From positions 83,057 through 147,056 of the forward strand of contig NZ_WAAU01000013.1 in NCBI RefSeq assembly GCF_008806755.1: 64,000 bases of DNA, in the 5' to 3' direction. The notes beneath the pieces were generated by a model that saw nothing but the letters and a program-made list of their open reading frames with translations, had not been told where the DNA came from and made no database searches. Shown here in pieces: positions 48,801-58,234 of this stretch. This DNA is from Tenacibaculum aiptasiae (GTDB lineage: Bacteria > Bacteroidota > Bacteroidia > Flavobacteriales > Flavobacteriaceae). The first letter of the stretch is position 1. The number at the start of each line of letters is the position of its first letter. Position numbers and translations under genes: made by a program.

Positions 48801-51077
48801 TTATTTTTTTAGAATTGTAGTTATATCAGTTTCTCCATTATCATATTTAACTTTTAAAAGATAAACTCCAGCTTCAGCTTTAAAATATAGATTCTTAATA
48901 TATTTTTTATTAGGAATTTCACCAGTTTTAATTACTTGTCCTACAGTGTTAATTATTTTAAAAGAACCTTTAGAGTTTTTATTATTGATAAAAGTGAAGT
49001 TTCCGCGACTAGGATTAGGATAAACAATATGTTGATTGAGCATATTTTTTTCTGTTTCTTGTTTAACAGTTCTACTAACATAACCATTTACATAAAACGT
49101 TTTACTAGTTCCGCTGTATGGACTTATTTTTCCTGTCCAACCATTTTTCCATTTACCAGTATGTACAATTCTGTAATAGCCACTTTCTACTTCTGAGGTG
49201 ATTTTAAAATGTATAGTAATTTTTGAATTTGCTACACCGTCTCTTTTCCAAATCATAAGAGTGTTGGTATCTCTATCTTGAAATTTAGTAACCCAAGAGT
49301 TTCCAACTTTTTTCTGAACAGTAAAATAAGTACTATTTGTTTTAGTATCATGATTAGGATGAGCACCCCAAAAAGTAACTTTAGCAGTATTACCGGTATT
49401 ATATGAGCTATTTGTATCAGAATACACACTTCCAAAGCTTTTAAATAAAGGTTTATCATCAAAAAGAATATGTACCGTTTTATCAAGTCCAATGTATGTT
49501 TTTTGAGGAGGAGTTGATGCTAGAGTAGGCCAAGGGTTTGAGTTAGGAGAAACTAATAAGGTAGCTAACCTTTCAAATTCTTGTCGATAAGCAGCTAGGG
49601 TCCATGGACCAAATTGTGTACTGGCTCCTTCGTATTGTTGAGAGGCATATTCTTCTCTAGTAGTTACATAACCACAGTAAGCATCAGAATAACCAGCTAA
49701 AACACTATGTTGTATTCCAGTAGCACTATTTTCTGCAACTGTAGCTTTTACACGCCTTCCAGCCATGATAGTAAATTCAGCAGGAGCAGCAAAAATTCCA
49801 AATTGACCGATTTTTAAAATACTAGTTGGGAGTATTTTAGGAGTTCTTGGGTTATTACTGTTTCGTCCTACAAAAAATAAAGGATCAATAGGTTTTTCCA
49901 TATGACATTGATCAACAGCAGGACCTGAATTAGGATTGGACCTTGTCTCACCTTCTCTTCCAATACCACTTCTACCATCTTCTGCACCAGCTCTAAAAGA
50001 AATGCCAAGAGCAGCTTTACAAGTATGGCGTATAACACCATCGGTAAATTTTGAAGCAACTTCGATATTAGAAAAATCACTATATCTCGATACGGCTTTT
50101 ACTGAGCCGATAAGTTGTTCACTAGCATTATTATATAATTCTAATGCTTTTTGATATTGTCTATCTCCTATAATTTCAGAACTTTCTACTTCATTACTGC
50201 CAGGTCCAGTAGCATCTGTATATAAATCATTAGGAGCTGGTTGATTTAAGTTAGGAGACATATCTCCAGGATTTGTATTAGGAAAAGCAGCAACAAAAGT
50301 AAAATTACCATTTCCGTATGAAGACTGTTTCATGCGTTCAAACTTTAATGAAGCATAACCTTTACTGTCACCACTAGCATATTTATAGTTCTTAGATAAA
50401 CTTGTTGGATGAACTCCAAACCAAGAAATCATTCCAACCTCAGTATTACCTTGTACAAATTTTAAAACCGTCATTTGATCATCAATATTCATATAGTCAT
50501 TAGAATCACTATTTAAATTGTAAGCTACTAAAGATCTATTAATGCTGGCATTTGTTAAACTTCCTGAGTTATAATAAATTCTACCTGGGGCTAAGCTGTC
50601 GTGAGCTTGTTTGATAGCATTAAAAATTCCATCAACTAAAATATTGAAGTTTTTTTTATAAAAACCACCGGTAGAAGTATTGTAAAGTTCATAATGGGAA
50701 TATCCACCAGGTGAAACGTGGGTGTGGGTAGCACTAATAACTACGTTAGTATCAGTATAAGTGCTGCCATAATAATTTTTGAGTTTTTCTAGAACAGCTA
50801 AATTAACTGATTGAAACATGGCACCTTTGTCTATACAAACAAATACAGCGGGTGTGCCACTGGGCTCTTTAACAATATAAGCTCTTGCATATTGTCTGTC
50901 TTTAATACCACTATTTTTAAAGAAAGGGTTTCCATAACCAAAAAAGGCGCTTTCAGCAATTTCTCCAGTAATGTCTGAAATACCTACACCGATGTCGTAG
51001 TTATTGTTTTGAGATTGTATTAATTGTATCGTAAGTAGAGAAAGTACAATTAATAGGGGGACTTTAATTTTACACAT
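48801..51077 (-). CDS. Neutral ceramidase secreted by the type IX system
   Basis: A 758-aa neutral/alkaline ceramidase. Signal peptide (1-22), then the conserved start IGVGISDITGEIAESAFFGY, zinc-ligand region ISATHTHVSPGG (H118, H120), GVHPTSLS (H223) and the nucleophile region NPGDMSPN with S274. The C-terminal Ig-like ceramidase domain (about 530-670) is followed by a type IX sorting domain (VYPNPSRGNFTF, GEIPNKKYI, AGVYLLKV). It should hydrolyse ceramide to sphingosine and fatty acid outside the cell. T9SS genes gldF and gldG lie 4-5 kb away. Confidence 0.92.
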   Translation of the reverse strand: MCKIKVPLLIVLSLLTIQLIQSQNNNYDIGVGISDITGEIAESAFFGYGNPFFKNSGIKDRQYARAYIVKEPSGTPAVFVCIDKGAMFQSVNLAVLEKLKNYYGSTYTDTNVVISATHTHVSPGGYSHYELYNTSTGGFYKKNFNILVDGIFNAIKQAHDSLAPGRIYYNSGSLTNASINRSLVAYNLNSDSNDYMNIDDQMTVLKFVQGNTEVGMISWFGVHPTSLSKNYKYASGDSKGYASLKFERMKQSSYGNGNFTFVAAFPNTNPGDMSPNLNQPAPNDLYTDATGPGSNEVESSEIIGDRQYQKALELYNNASEQLIGSVKAVSRYSDFSNIEVASKFTDGVIRHTCKAALGISFRAGAEDGRSGIGREGETRSNPNSGPAVDQCHMEKPIDPLFFVGRNSNNPRTPKILPTSILKIGQFGIFAAPAEFTIMAGRRVKATVAENSATGIQHSVLAGYSDAYCGYVTTREEYASQQYEGASTQFGPWTLAAYRQEFERLATLLVSPNSNPWPTLASTPPQKTYIGLDKTVHILFDDKPLFKSFGSVYSDTNSSYNTGNTAKVTFWGAHPNHDTKTNSTYFTVQKKVGNSWVTKFQDRDTNTLMIWKRDGVANSKITIHFKITSEVESGYYRIVHTGKWKNGWTGKISPYSGTSKTFYVNGYVSRTVKQETEKNMLNQHIVYPNPSRGNFTFINNKNSKGSFKIINTVGQVIKTGEIPNKKYIKNLYFKAEAGVYLLKVKYDNGETDITTILKK

Positions 51078-51200
51078 AAATTAGTTTGATTAAGTTAATT
51101 ACTTACTAATCTATGTTTTAAATATGGTTAATTTAATTTTTTATGATAAATTTTATTTATATACAAATAAATTAACTAAATGAATTGTTTTTAAACAAAA

Positions 51201-51233
51201 AAAACTCGTAACTAATATATAGCTACGAGTTTT
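51201..51233 (-). terminator. Rho-independent terminator of the DUF2911 gene
   Basis: Stem AAAACTCGTA/TACGAGTTTT with a 13-nt loop, followed by a U-run on the minus strand. It lies 20 nt after the stop at 51253. Confidence 0.75.
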
Positions 51234-51252
51234 AATTAAATATGTGAGTTTA

Positions 51253-52092
51253 TTACATTTTAGCTAAAAACTCTTTGTTCATTTTAACGTAATCAGCGTT
51301 ACCTGCTTTTTCAGCTCCAGCTAATGAAGCTTTAGCAGCAGCAATAGCTCCTTTTTTATCTCCAGCTTTAGCTAAGATTAATGATTGTTGACGTAAATAC
51401 CAAAAACGTGGACGGTCTTTAGTCATATCTACAGCTTTGTTGATCCATTCTTTAGCTTTTTGGATGTCTTTACCTTCATCTAAATAATATTTAGCAGAAG
51501 AAAAATAATCACCAGCAGAAGGTCCGCTCATTATTTTTGCAATACTAGCTTCAACACCTTTATCAGTAGGTGTGTTAAACTTTACTCCAACATAAGCGTT
51601 TTCCCATAACATACCTAAAACAGCAGAACTGTTTTTGATATCATCAATAGTTAAAGTAAAAGTTTCAATTTTCATAGGCATTTTTTCAACTTTAGCAGTT
51701 GTAGATAATGCTACTTTACTGTCATCCCATTTTCTTGGAGTTCCCCAGTTGTTCGCATCAGAATAAAAAATAACTTCCCATGAATCTTTATTCGGTTTTG
51801 TGTACAAGGCATAGGTACCTTTCTTTAATTCTTTTCCATCAATTGTAACATCGTCGCTAAATGTAACTTTAGTGTTTTGATTAGCTCCGGTTCTCCATAC
51901 TTTTCCATAAGGCACTAAATCTCCAAAAATAGTTCTACCTCTCATTCCTGGTCTAGAGTATTCTACAGTAACGTCAGTTAAACCTACTTGTTGCTCTAAT
52001 TTAGAAGCAGGGCTTGGTGCTGGAGTTTTTACTTGTGCATTAACATTTGCTGATATAGCAACAACAAATAAGCTTAAAAGTAATTTTTTCAT
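51253..52092 (-). CDS. DUF2911 domain exported protein
   Basis: A 279-aa protein with a signal peptide (1-19, VNAQ). The DUF2911 domain fills residues 25-175: VTVEYSRPGMRGRTIFGDLV, PYGKVWRTGANQNTKVTFS, KGTYALYTKPNKDSWEVIFY. The C-terminal third is helical with a TPR-like pair (AKEWINKAVDM, AAKASLAGAEKAG). The family is common in Bacteroidota and its function is unknown. Monocistronic, divergent from the MIP channel gene. Confidence 0.85.
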   Translation of the reverse strand: MKKLLLSLFVVAISANVNAQVKTPAPSPASKLEQQVGLTDVTVEYSRPGMRGRTIFGDLVPYGKVWRTGANQNTKVTFSDDVTIDGKELKKGTYALYTKPNKDSWEVIFYSDANNWGTPRKWDDSKVALSTTAKVEKMPMKIETFTLTIDDIKNSSAVLGMLWENAYVGVKFNTPTDKGVEASIAKIMSGPSAGDYFSSAKYYLDEGKDIQKAKEWINKAVDMTKDRPRFWYLRQQSLILAKAGDKKGAIAAAKASLAGAEKAGNADYVKMNKEFLAKM

Positions 52093-52202
52093 GATGATTA
52101 ATTTGTTTATAGTTTGTTCTGATAAAATTACGAGGAATTATATGGATTAATGTTAACGAAAACTTAAAATAAATATTAACTATTTATTTGATATTTGCCA
52201 CC

Positions 52203-52868
52203 ATGAAAAAATATATTTCTGAATTAATAGGAACTTTTGCGTTAATTTTTTGTGGTACAGGGGCTATGACAATTAATGAAGTAACTGGAGGGGTAGATTT
52301 AACTCACATAGGAGTGGCTATTACCTGGGGATTAATAGTAATGGCAATGATATATTCTTTTGGAGAAATTTCGGGGGCACACTTTAATCCAGCAGTTACC
52401 ATTGCTTTTGCTTATGCCAAAAAATTTTCATGGAAAGAGGTTCCAAAATATATAATAGCCCAATTATTAGGTGCACTATTAGCAAGCAGTGTACTATGGG
52501 TTTTATTTCCTGAAAGTGAATTTTACGGAGCTACGATACCTAGTATTGAACCTTGGCGAGCTTTTATATTAGAATTATTACTGACTTTCTTTTTAATGGT
52601 TACAATTATTAATGTTTCAACAGGGAGTAAAGAAGTTGGGGTAATGGCAGGTATTGCTATCGGAGGAGTCGTTTTGTTAGAAGCAATGTTTGCTGGACCA
52701 ATGACAAAAGCTTCGATGAACCCAGTACGTTCAATAGCGCCGGCATTAGTATCAGGACACTTAGAACATTTATGGTTGTATTTATTAGCGCCAATTTTAG
52801 GAGCGTTATTAGCGGTAGTTTCGTGTAAACTGGTAAAAGATGACAATTGTTGCGATGAAGGATGTTAG
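52203..52868 (+). CDS. MIP family channel (aquaporin/glyceroporin)
   Basis: A 221-aa channel with six transmembrane helices; start set at the ATG at 52203, since the earlier TTG lies inside the promoter region. The first half-helix has the normal NPA (SGAHFNPAVTIAF). The second reads NPV (KASMNPVRSIAPAL), as in some archaeal and atypical aquaporins. The C-terminus ends in a Cys cluster (DDNCCDEGC). It should conduct water or small neutral solutes; metalloid conduction is possible but not shown. Its end overlaps the next gene by 14 bases. Confidence 0.88.
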   Translation: MKKYISELIGTFALIFCGTGAMTINEVTGGVDLTHIGVAITWGLIVMAMIYSFGEISGAHFNPAVTIAFAYAKKFSWKEVPKYIIAQLLGALLASSVLWVLFPESEFYGATIPSIEPWRAFILELLLTFFLMVTIINVSTGSKEVGVMAGIAIGGVVLLEAMFAGPMTKASMNPVRSIAPALVSGHLEHLWLYLLAPILGALLAVVSCKLVKDDNCCDEGC

Positions 52869-53616
52869 TATTTTAGGATGTGGTTGGTTAGGACTTCCAT
52901 TAGCAGAATACTTACTGAAGAAAGAGTATAATGTGAAAGGGTCTACTACTTCAAAAAATAAATTAAGTATTTTTAAGGAAAAAGGAATTGCTCCTTTTTT
53001 AATAGATATTGATGCAAGTTTCAATAAAGAAATACAATTGTTTTTAAGTTCAGATATATTAATTGTAGCAATTACATCTAAGAATATTGTAAGCTACAAA
53101 AACTTAATAAATGAAATAGAGAAATCAGCAGTAAAAAAAGTAATTTTTATAAGTTCTACTTCAGTTTATCCTAGTTTAAACAAAGTAATAACAGAGGAAG
53201 AAACATTGATATCTTCACCTTTAGCAGAAATAGAAAATCTTTTTAAAGAAAATAAATACTTTAAAACTACTGTAATTCGTTTTGCAGGATTGTTAGGTAG
53301 GGATAGGAATCCAGGAAATTGGTTTGAGAATAGAAAAATACCACATCCTAAAGGTTTTGTAAATATGATACATCAGGATGATTGTATTCAAATTATTTAT
53401 CAAATAATTAAACTAAACGTATGGGGAGAAGTATTTAACGCTTGTTCAAATCACCACCCAACAAGAAAAGAATTTTATATCAATGCAAAGGTTAAAATGA
53501 AAAAAGAACCACCAGTTTTTGATGATTCTTTAGATTTGAAGTATAAAATAATTAGTTCAGATAAATTACAGAAACAATTGAATTATACTTTTATTTATGA
53601 TGATTTATTATTTTAG
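52855..53616 (+). CDS. NAD(P)-binding SDR/epimerase-like protein
   Basis: A 253-aa Rossmann-fold protein, start set at the ATG at 52855 (MKDVSILGCGWLGLPLAEYL). The dinucleotide loop GCGWLG is atypical of extended SDRs but matches the YeeZ-like group. FISSTSVYP and VIRFAGLLGRDRNPG are the usual catalytic and substrate regions; the YxxxK is not evident (SVYPSLNK has the Tyr). The substrate is unknown. It overlaps the channel gene and abuts the convergent membrane protein gene with no gap. Confidence 0.8.
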   Translation: MKDVSILGCGWLGLPLAEYLLKKEYNVKGSTTSKNKLSIFKEKGIAPFLIDIDASFNKEIQLFLSSDILIVAITSKNIVSYKNLINEIEKSAVKKVIFISSTSVYPSLNKVITEEETLISSPLAEIENLFKENKYFKTTVIRFAGLLGRDRNPGNWFENRKIPHPKGFVNMIHQDDCIQIIYQIIKLNVWGEVFNACSNHHPTRKEFYINAKVKMKKEPPVFDDSLDLKYKIISSDKLQKQLNYTFIYDDLLF

Positions 53617-54042
53617 TTAGTGTTTGATAGATTTTATATTTAAAATAATAGTGTATAGTACAGTTATAGTTATTGAGGAAACCCATAACCAGTAACCTGA
53701 TAATGTATTGACTATATCACCTTGAGATCCTCCGAAATAAGCATAACTTACTTCTGCTTTTGTAAATAATAAGGATAAAATTAAAGCGAATAGACTTAAA
53801 AGAAGAGGTAGCTTTTTCTTTTGACTAGTAACTAAATAGTAATTACTAATAATGTGTAAAGGGTTGGCTAACCAAATAAATGTTTTTAAACCAATATTTA
53901 ACCATCCTAAAAAGAAAAGTAAAGCTCCAGAATGATTATATAGTTTATTGTTTAGCTTTACAGTATAACATTCTTGTGTTAATGAACAAATAAAAAGTGT
54001 AAAGCTAATAGAGATAAAAAAATATTTAAATTTATTATTCAC
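53617..54042 (-). CDS. Small membrane protein, 141 aa
   Basis: Four predicted transmembrane helices (about residues 7-20, 38-58, 79-94, 117-135) with short loops (NHSGALLFFLGWLNIGLK, FIWLANPLHIISNYYL). No charged catalytic motif and no family recognised. It is encoded 10 nt downstream of gldG in the same direction, so it may be transcribed with gldFG. Confidence 0.7.
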   Translation of the reverse strand: MNNKFKYFFISISFTLFICSLTQECYTVKLNNKLYNHSGALLFFLGWLNIGLKTFIWLANPLHIISNYYLVTSQKKKLPLLLSLFALILSLLFTKAEVSYAYFGGSQGDIVNTLSGYWLWVSSITITVLYTIILNIKSIKH

Positions 54043-54052
54043 TTACAAATAT

Positions 54053-55693
54053 TTAAGAATATTTTTTTCTTCTTAAGTAATTAAAACCAAAACCAAACAA
54101 GGCAAGTAAAATTAAAGGAACACCAATATTTATAAATTGCCAAAAACGTTTTTCAGTATAAGCTTTTTGTTTGTTTAGAAGGTTTATCTTAACTGTTTTA
54201 TTACGTAATTGAATTAAACCAGAATCGTCTAATAAATAATCAATAGCATTCATTAAGAAATCTTTGTTACCAAATATTTCTCCAGTCCATTTGTCTAAAG
54301 ATAAATCATGAGGTTTTCCTTTTAAAATTTGATTTTTTCCAACATCACCATCGGCAATAACAATCATTTTATTAGAGCTACTTTCAGGTTTGAAAAGTGG
54401 AGTGCTAAATGGTTTGATTCTACTTTTATAAGCAGATTTAAAATCACCTTCTAATAAAACAGATAATAACTGTGGGCCATTTGAGTAATCTTTTTGTTGA
54501 GGTTCTTTAGAAATACTTTGCAATTCAACAATTTTAGGAGTTCCTATTTTTTTAGTTAAAACAGAAGTAACTAATAAAGGTGTTTTTTTAATATTTCCTT
54601 TCAATGTATCTATCTGCGTTGTAAAACGAAAACGAACTGGCGATACGTTTTTAGTAATAGGATGGTTAGGATTTCCATTCACTAAAGGATGGTAAAACCA
54701 ATTTAAATGTTGAAACTGTGCTTGGTTTCCTAAATTTCCTGTAGCTAAAGGAATCTTAGCAGAATATAAATCTTGAATAAGTTTATTATTTACACGTACT
54801 TGATAACTAAAAAGTAAATCGGTTAAATTTAAATCGCGAGGAAAAGCTAACATTCTTCCTTCATTATATAAGCTATCCGTATCTGAATAATTATTATCAA
54901 TCATCCAAAGAGTTTTACCTCCATTTGTAATAAACTGATCAACGGTAAATTTCTCTTTTTCGGTAAACCTTTTAGTAGGTTTAGCAATAATTGCTAAATC
55001 ATACTTAGTTAAATCATTTAATGTTTTTTGGGGACTGTTTTCAACACTGTCTAAAGTAAATTTAGCTAAGCGATATTTTTTTCCTACTTCACTTAATAAA
55101 CTATAAACATATATATCGTCTAATTCCCCATTACCCGATAAAACTGCTATTTTTTTTCTTTTGGTTTTGGTTATGTTATGAATTGCATTAGCAAAAGAGT
55201 ATTCAAGTTTTTCAATTGCGTTTTGCAATTGATCTTCTTGAGTTTTAGCAATAGAATTTGGTAAAAGAGAAACAAGTTCTGTTTTTTTACCGTAATTAAT
55301 TTCAGCCCAAGGAAAAATAATGGCTTCAGATAATTTTCCATCTTCCTCCACAGTTAATTGACTAGGAAGCATTCCTTTTTTTATAAGGCGTTCACGAATA
55401 TTATCAGGATTAACAAAACGAAACCTAACATTAGAATTTTCAGCTTTTAGTTCTTCTAAAAACTGACGAGTTTCTATTTGTAAGCGTTTGAACTCAGCTG
55501 GAAAATCACCTTCCAAGTATACATTAATTAAAATATTCTTGTCTATTTTATTCAGTAGTTTCGTGCTAATATTAGAAATTGTATAGCGTTTGTCTTGAGT
55601 TAAGTCAAAACGTTTAAATACAAAATTAGAAAGATAATTGACTAATAAGATTCCTACGAAAGCATAAGCTATATGTTGTATTTTCTTATTCAT
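54053..55693 (-). CDS. gldG: Gliding motility-associated ABC transporter substrate-binding protein GldG
   Basis: A 546-aa protein with an N-terminal membrane helix (10-26), a large periplasmic ABC-type uncharacterised transport domain (RYTISNISTKLLNKIDKNIL, ENSNVRFRFVNPDNIRERL, ELVSLLPNSIAKTQEDQLQNAI, LWMIDNNYSDTDSLY) and a C-terminal helix (WQFINIGVPLILLALFGFGF) followed by a basic tail. GldG works with GldF and GldA in gliding motility in Flavobacterium johnsoniae. It overlaps gldF by eight bases. Confidence 0.92.
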   Translation of the reverse strand: MNKKIQHIAYAFVGILLVNYLSNFVFKRFDLTQDKRYTISNISTKLLNKIDKNILINVYLEGDFPAEFKRLQIETRQFLEELKAENSNVRFRFVNPDNIRERLIKKGMLPSQLTVEEDGKLSEAIIFPWAEINYGKKTELVSLLPNSIAKTQEDQLQNAIEKLEYSFANAIHNITKTKRKKIAVLSGNGELDDIYVYSLLSEVGKKYRLAKFTLDSVENSPQKTLNDLTKYDLAIIAKPTKRFTEKEKFTVDQFITNGGKTLWMIDNNYSDTDSLYNEGRMLAFPRDLNLTDLLFSYQVRVNNKLIQDLYSAKIPLATGNLGNQAQFQHLNWFYHPLVNGNPNHPITKNVSPVRFRFTTQIDTLKGNIKKTPLLVTSVLTKKIGTPKIVELQSISKEPQQKDYSNGPQLLSVLLEGDFKSAYKSRIKPFSTPLFKPESSSNKMIVIADGDVGKNQILKGKPHDLSLDKWTGEIFGNKDFLMNAIDYLLDDSGLIQLRNKTVKINLLNKQKAYTEKRFWQFINIGVPLILLALFGFGFNYLRRKKYS

Positions 55694-56405
55694 TTTTTAA
55701 TTGTTGTTTAGTAATGAATAAAAAGAAAAAAGTAACGCTAATAAAGTAAACTACATCTCTAGTGTCAATAACACCTCGACTAATACTTTTAAAGTGTTCA
55801 TTAATTCCAAACTGTTGAAATAAGTATCCCGAATTTCCTAATGAGTTACCAATTGTATCAAAGCCATAGAATAAAATAAAAGTGATAAAAACACTAATAA
55901 TAAAAGCTACAATTTGATTTTTAGACAGAGTAGAGGTAAACAAACCAATACTAGTGTATATGGCAGCTAAAAAAAACAGACCAAAATAAGAACCAGTAAT
56001 ACTTCCTAAATCTAAATTTCCAATTGGATTACCTAGTGCATATACAGTATATGCATAAGTTAATGTAGGAATTAAAGCAATAAAAACTAAAAGAAGTGAA
56101 GCTGTAAACTTGCCTAAAATAATTTGCCAATCGGTTAATGGCTTAGTTTTTAAAATTTCAATAGTTCCACTGTTAAATTCATCGGCAAAACTTCTCATGG
56201 TAATCGCTGGTATTAAAAACAAGAATAACCAAGGAGCTAAATAAAAGAAGCTACTTAAATCTGCAAAACCAGCATTTAGAATATTAAAATTATCTTTAAA
56301 CACCCATAAGTATAATCCGTTTATTAGTAAAAAAACACCAATAACTAAATACGCTATGGGGGATGAAAAAAATGAGTTAAATTCTTTTTTTAAAATAGGA
56401 AACAT
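55686..56405 (-). CDS. gldF: Gliding motility-associated ABC transporter permease GldF
   Basis: A 239-aa permease with six transmembrane helices. Landmarks: FPILKKEFNSFFSSPIAYLVIG, FLIPAITMRSFADEFNSGTIEILKTKPLTDWQIILGKF. It is the membrane subunit of the Gld ABC transporter. The ATP-binding partner gldA is not in this window, as expected for an unlinked location. The acetyltransferase gene upstream ends 20 nt before it in the same direction, so the operon may begin further upstream. Confidence 0.92.
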   Translation of the reverse strand: MFPILKKEFNSFFSSPIAYLVIGVFLLINGLYLWVFKDNFNILNAGFADLSSFFYLAPWLFLFLIPAITMRSFADEFNSGTIEILKTKPLTDWQIILGKFTASLLLVFIALIPTLTYAYTVYALGNPIGNLDLGSITGSYFGLFFLAAIYTSIGLFTSTLSKNQIVAFIISVFITFILFYGFDTIGNSLGNSGYLFQQFGINEHFKSISRGVIDTRDVVYFISVTFFFLFITKQQLKNE

Positions 56406-56425
56406 ATAATTGTTAACGTAAATTA

Positions 56426-56950
56426 TTAATTATTTTCAATTCGAAAAATACGATTATTTTCAAAACCCTTATCTCTTCTTTTAGGCTGATAAATAAAATT
56501 ATTTTTATTCAATAACGCGATAGAGCTTTCATTATTTTTATGAGTAAAGGCTTCTATGGCTTTTAAGTTAAGTTTAGAAAAACCAAAATGAATAACTTTT
56601 TGTAATGATTCACTCATAAAACCTTTTTTATGGAAATCAGGATGTAATTCATAACCTATCTCAGCATAAGAAAAATCATGGTTAAAATGACGGAGTCCAA
56701 TAGAACCAATTAGAGTATTGTTATGTTCAATTACCCAATAAATACCTTTGTTAGTATTGATTAATTGGTCAATCATTTTAATGAAAGTTTCTATATCGGA
56801 AATATTTGCAGGAACATGTCTGTCTATAAATTTATTGACTTCTTTGTTAGATCGTATTTCAAAAATAGCTTTCTTATCACTATCTATAAGTTTTCTTAAA
56901 ACTAATCGCTCAGTTTCTAATTTAGGAAAAGGTTTGAATAGTAATTCCAT
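56426..56950 (-). CDS. RimJ/RimL-type GNAT acetyltransferase
   Basis: A 174-aa acetyltransferase of the RimJ/RimL group: FPKLETERLVLRKLIDSDKK at the N-terminus, GSIGLRHFNHDFSYAEIGYELHPDFHKKGFMSESLQ (motif A HKKGFM), and NLKAIEAFTHKNNESSIALLNKNNF. These usually acetylate N-terminal or small-molecule amines; the target is not predictable. It overlaps the upstream monooxygenase-like gene by one base. Confidence 0.88.
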   Translation of the reverse strand: MELLFKPFPKLETERLVLRKLIDSDKKAIFEIRSNKEVNKFIDRHVPANISDIETFIKMIDQLINTNKGIYWVIEHNNTLIGSIGLRHFNHDFSYAEIGYELHPDFHKKGFMSESLQKVIHFGFSKLNLKAIEAFTHKNNESSIALLNKNNFIYQPKRRDKGFENNRIFRIENN

Positions 56951-57246
56951 TAAACTAAAGAGACTAATTTATCTACACTCCAAGCTAATGGCTTATCATT
57001 AAATAAAACTTTAGTTTGAGCCCAAACACCTTTAAATAATTCAGAATTTCTATAATTTTCTAAATCTTGTTCAGTATCCCAATAACTGTAAGTAAAAAAG
57101 ATATTCGGATTCGTTTTATCTCTATATAATTCTAATAAGTTACAACCAGGAGATTTTCTAATAAATTCTTTTTTTGAGTCAAAGTTTTTTAAAAACTCTT
57201 CAATTTTCTCAGGTTGAAAACTCATTTTTACAATTCGAACAAACAT
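56950..57246 (-). CDS. Antibiotic biosynthesis monooxygenase-like (ABM) domain protein
   Basis: A 98-aa ferredoxin-like alpha/beta-barrel protein: FVRIVKMSFQPEKIEEFLKN, KKEFIRKSPGCNLLELYRD, FTYSYWDTEQDLENYRNSEL. The ABM family contains cofactor-free monooxygenases and heme-degrading or signalling proteins; the reaction is unknown here. It is coupled to the GNAT gene by a one-base overlap and starts four bases after the stop of the SAM hydrolase gene. Confidence 0.85.
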   Translation of the reverse strand: MFVRIVKMSFQPEKIEEFLKNFDSKKEFIRKSPGCNLLELYRDKTNPNIFFTYSYWDTEQDLENYRNSELFKGVWAQTKVLFNDKPLAWSVDKLVSLV

Positions 57247-57250
57247 ATAA

Positions 57251-58114
57251 TTAATTTATAGTGGTAAAATCTGGTGAAATAATAGTTTCAAACTCAATAG
57301 AAATACTGTCTCTATAACCTAAACCTAGTAAGGTAGAAGCACCACCAACAGTATCTAAATTACTACGGTAAATGGCAATTTCTAAAAAACCAGCAGAATT
57401 AAAAATAGCTAATTTTTCTCCATCGTATTGTCTTTTTTCAACAGGAATAGAATAATCTACAATTTCATTATAACGATTATAAATTTTATCAAAATTATAG
57501 CGTCTGGCGGTTATAGTAAAATTACGTCCTTTACCAATAGAGTTGAAAAGTTTCTTACTAATATTTGTAATTACATTTCCGTAGTTATCAATATAAATAA
57601 CACCACCTATAATATGGTCTTGCTTTTGATTTATCTTAGGCTGAATTTCAGTAATGTTCTTATAAGACTCAATTTCTTTACCAATAACATTTAAACTACC
57701 ACCACGGCCAATATGAGAAGCAACCTGAACAAATACATCTAATACAGGGAAACTACTTTCAATATGATTATGAATATTAATTTCAACAATCTTTGAAGGT
57801 TTTATTTCGGAAGCAATCATAGATATAATTCCATTATCAGGACAAATAAAATAATGATTGTCTAATTCTAAAGCAATATGTTTATTATCTACACTCAATT
57901 CAGAATCAACTCCAACAATATGTATTGTTTTATCAGGAAAGCTTTTATAGGTGTTTTTTAAAATATAAGCAGTCTCGGTAATATTAAAAGGAGTAATGTG
58001 ATGCGTAATGTCAACAATGTTCGCATCAGGTAATTCAGAGTAAATAGCACCTTTAACAGCCCCTACAAAGTGGTCTTTTATTCCAAAATCGGTAGTTAAA
58101 GTAATGAGAGGCAT
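57251..58114 (-). CDS. S-adenosylmethionine hydroxide adenosyltransferase family protein
   Basis: A 287-aa protein of the SAM hydrolase/fluorinase-like family (DUF62). N-terminal ITLTTDFGIKDHFVGAVKGAI with the family Asp, HIVGVDSELS, ICPDNGIISMI and C-terminal IYIDNYGNVITNI. The family hydrolyses SAM to adenosine and methionine; halogenases share the fold but use a specific loop. It leads a leftward run of SAM hydrolase, ABM protein, GNAT, gldF and gldG. Divergent from phoH. Confidence 0.9.
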   Translation of the reverse strand: MPLITLTTDFGIKDHFVGAVKGAIYSELPDANIVDITHHITPFNITETAYILKNTYKSFPDKTIHIVGVDSELSVDNKHIALELDNHYFICPDNGIISMIASEIKPSKIVEINIHNHIESSFPVLDVFVQVASHIGRGGSLNVIGKEIESYKNITEIQPKINQKQDHIIGGVIYIDNYGNVITNISKKLFNSIGKGRNFTITARRYNFDKIYNRYNEIVDYSIPVEKRQYDGEKLAIFNSAGFLEIAIYRSNLDTVGGASTLLGLGYRDSISIEFETIISPDFTTIN

Positions 58115-58234
58115 TTAATTAGTTGCTTGTTAATTAATATGTTGAAAAAATCTGTTGAATTTACAGCAAAACTACGTAATTCGATAAAAATAATCATTAT
58201 TTTTAGAGTGAATAATATTAAAAACATATATCAT

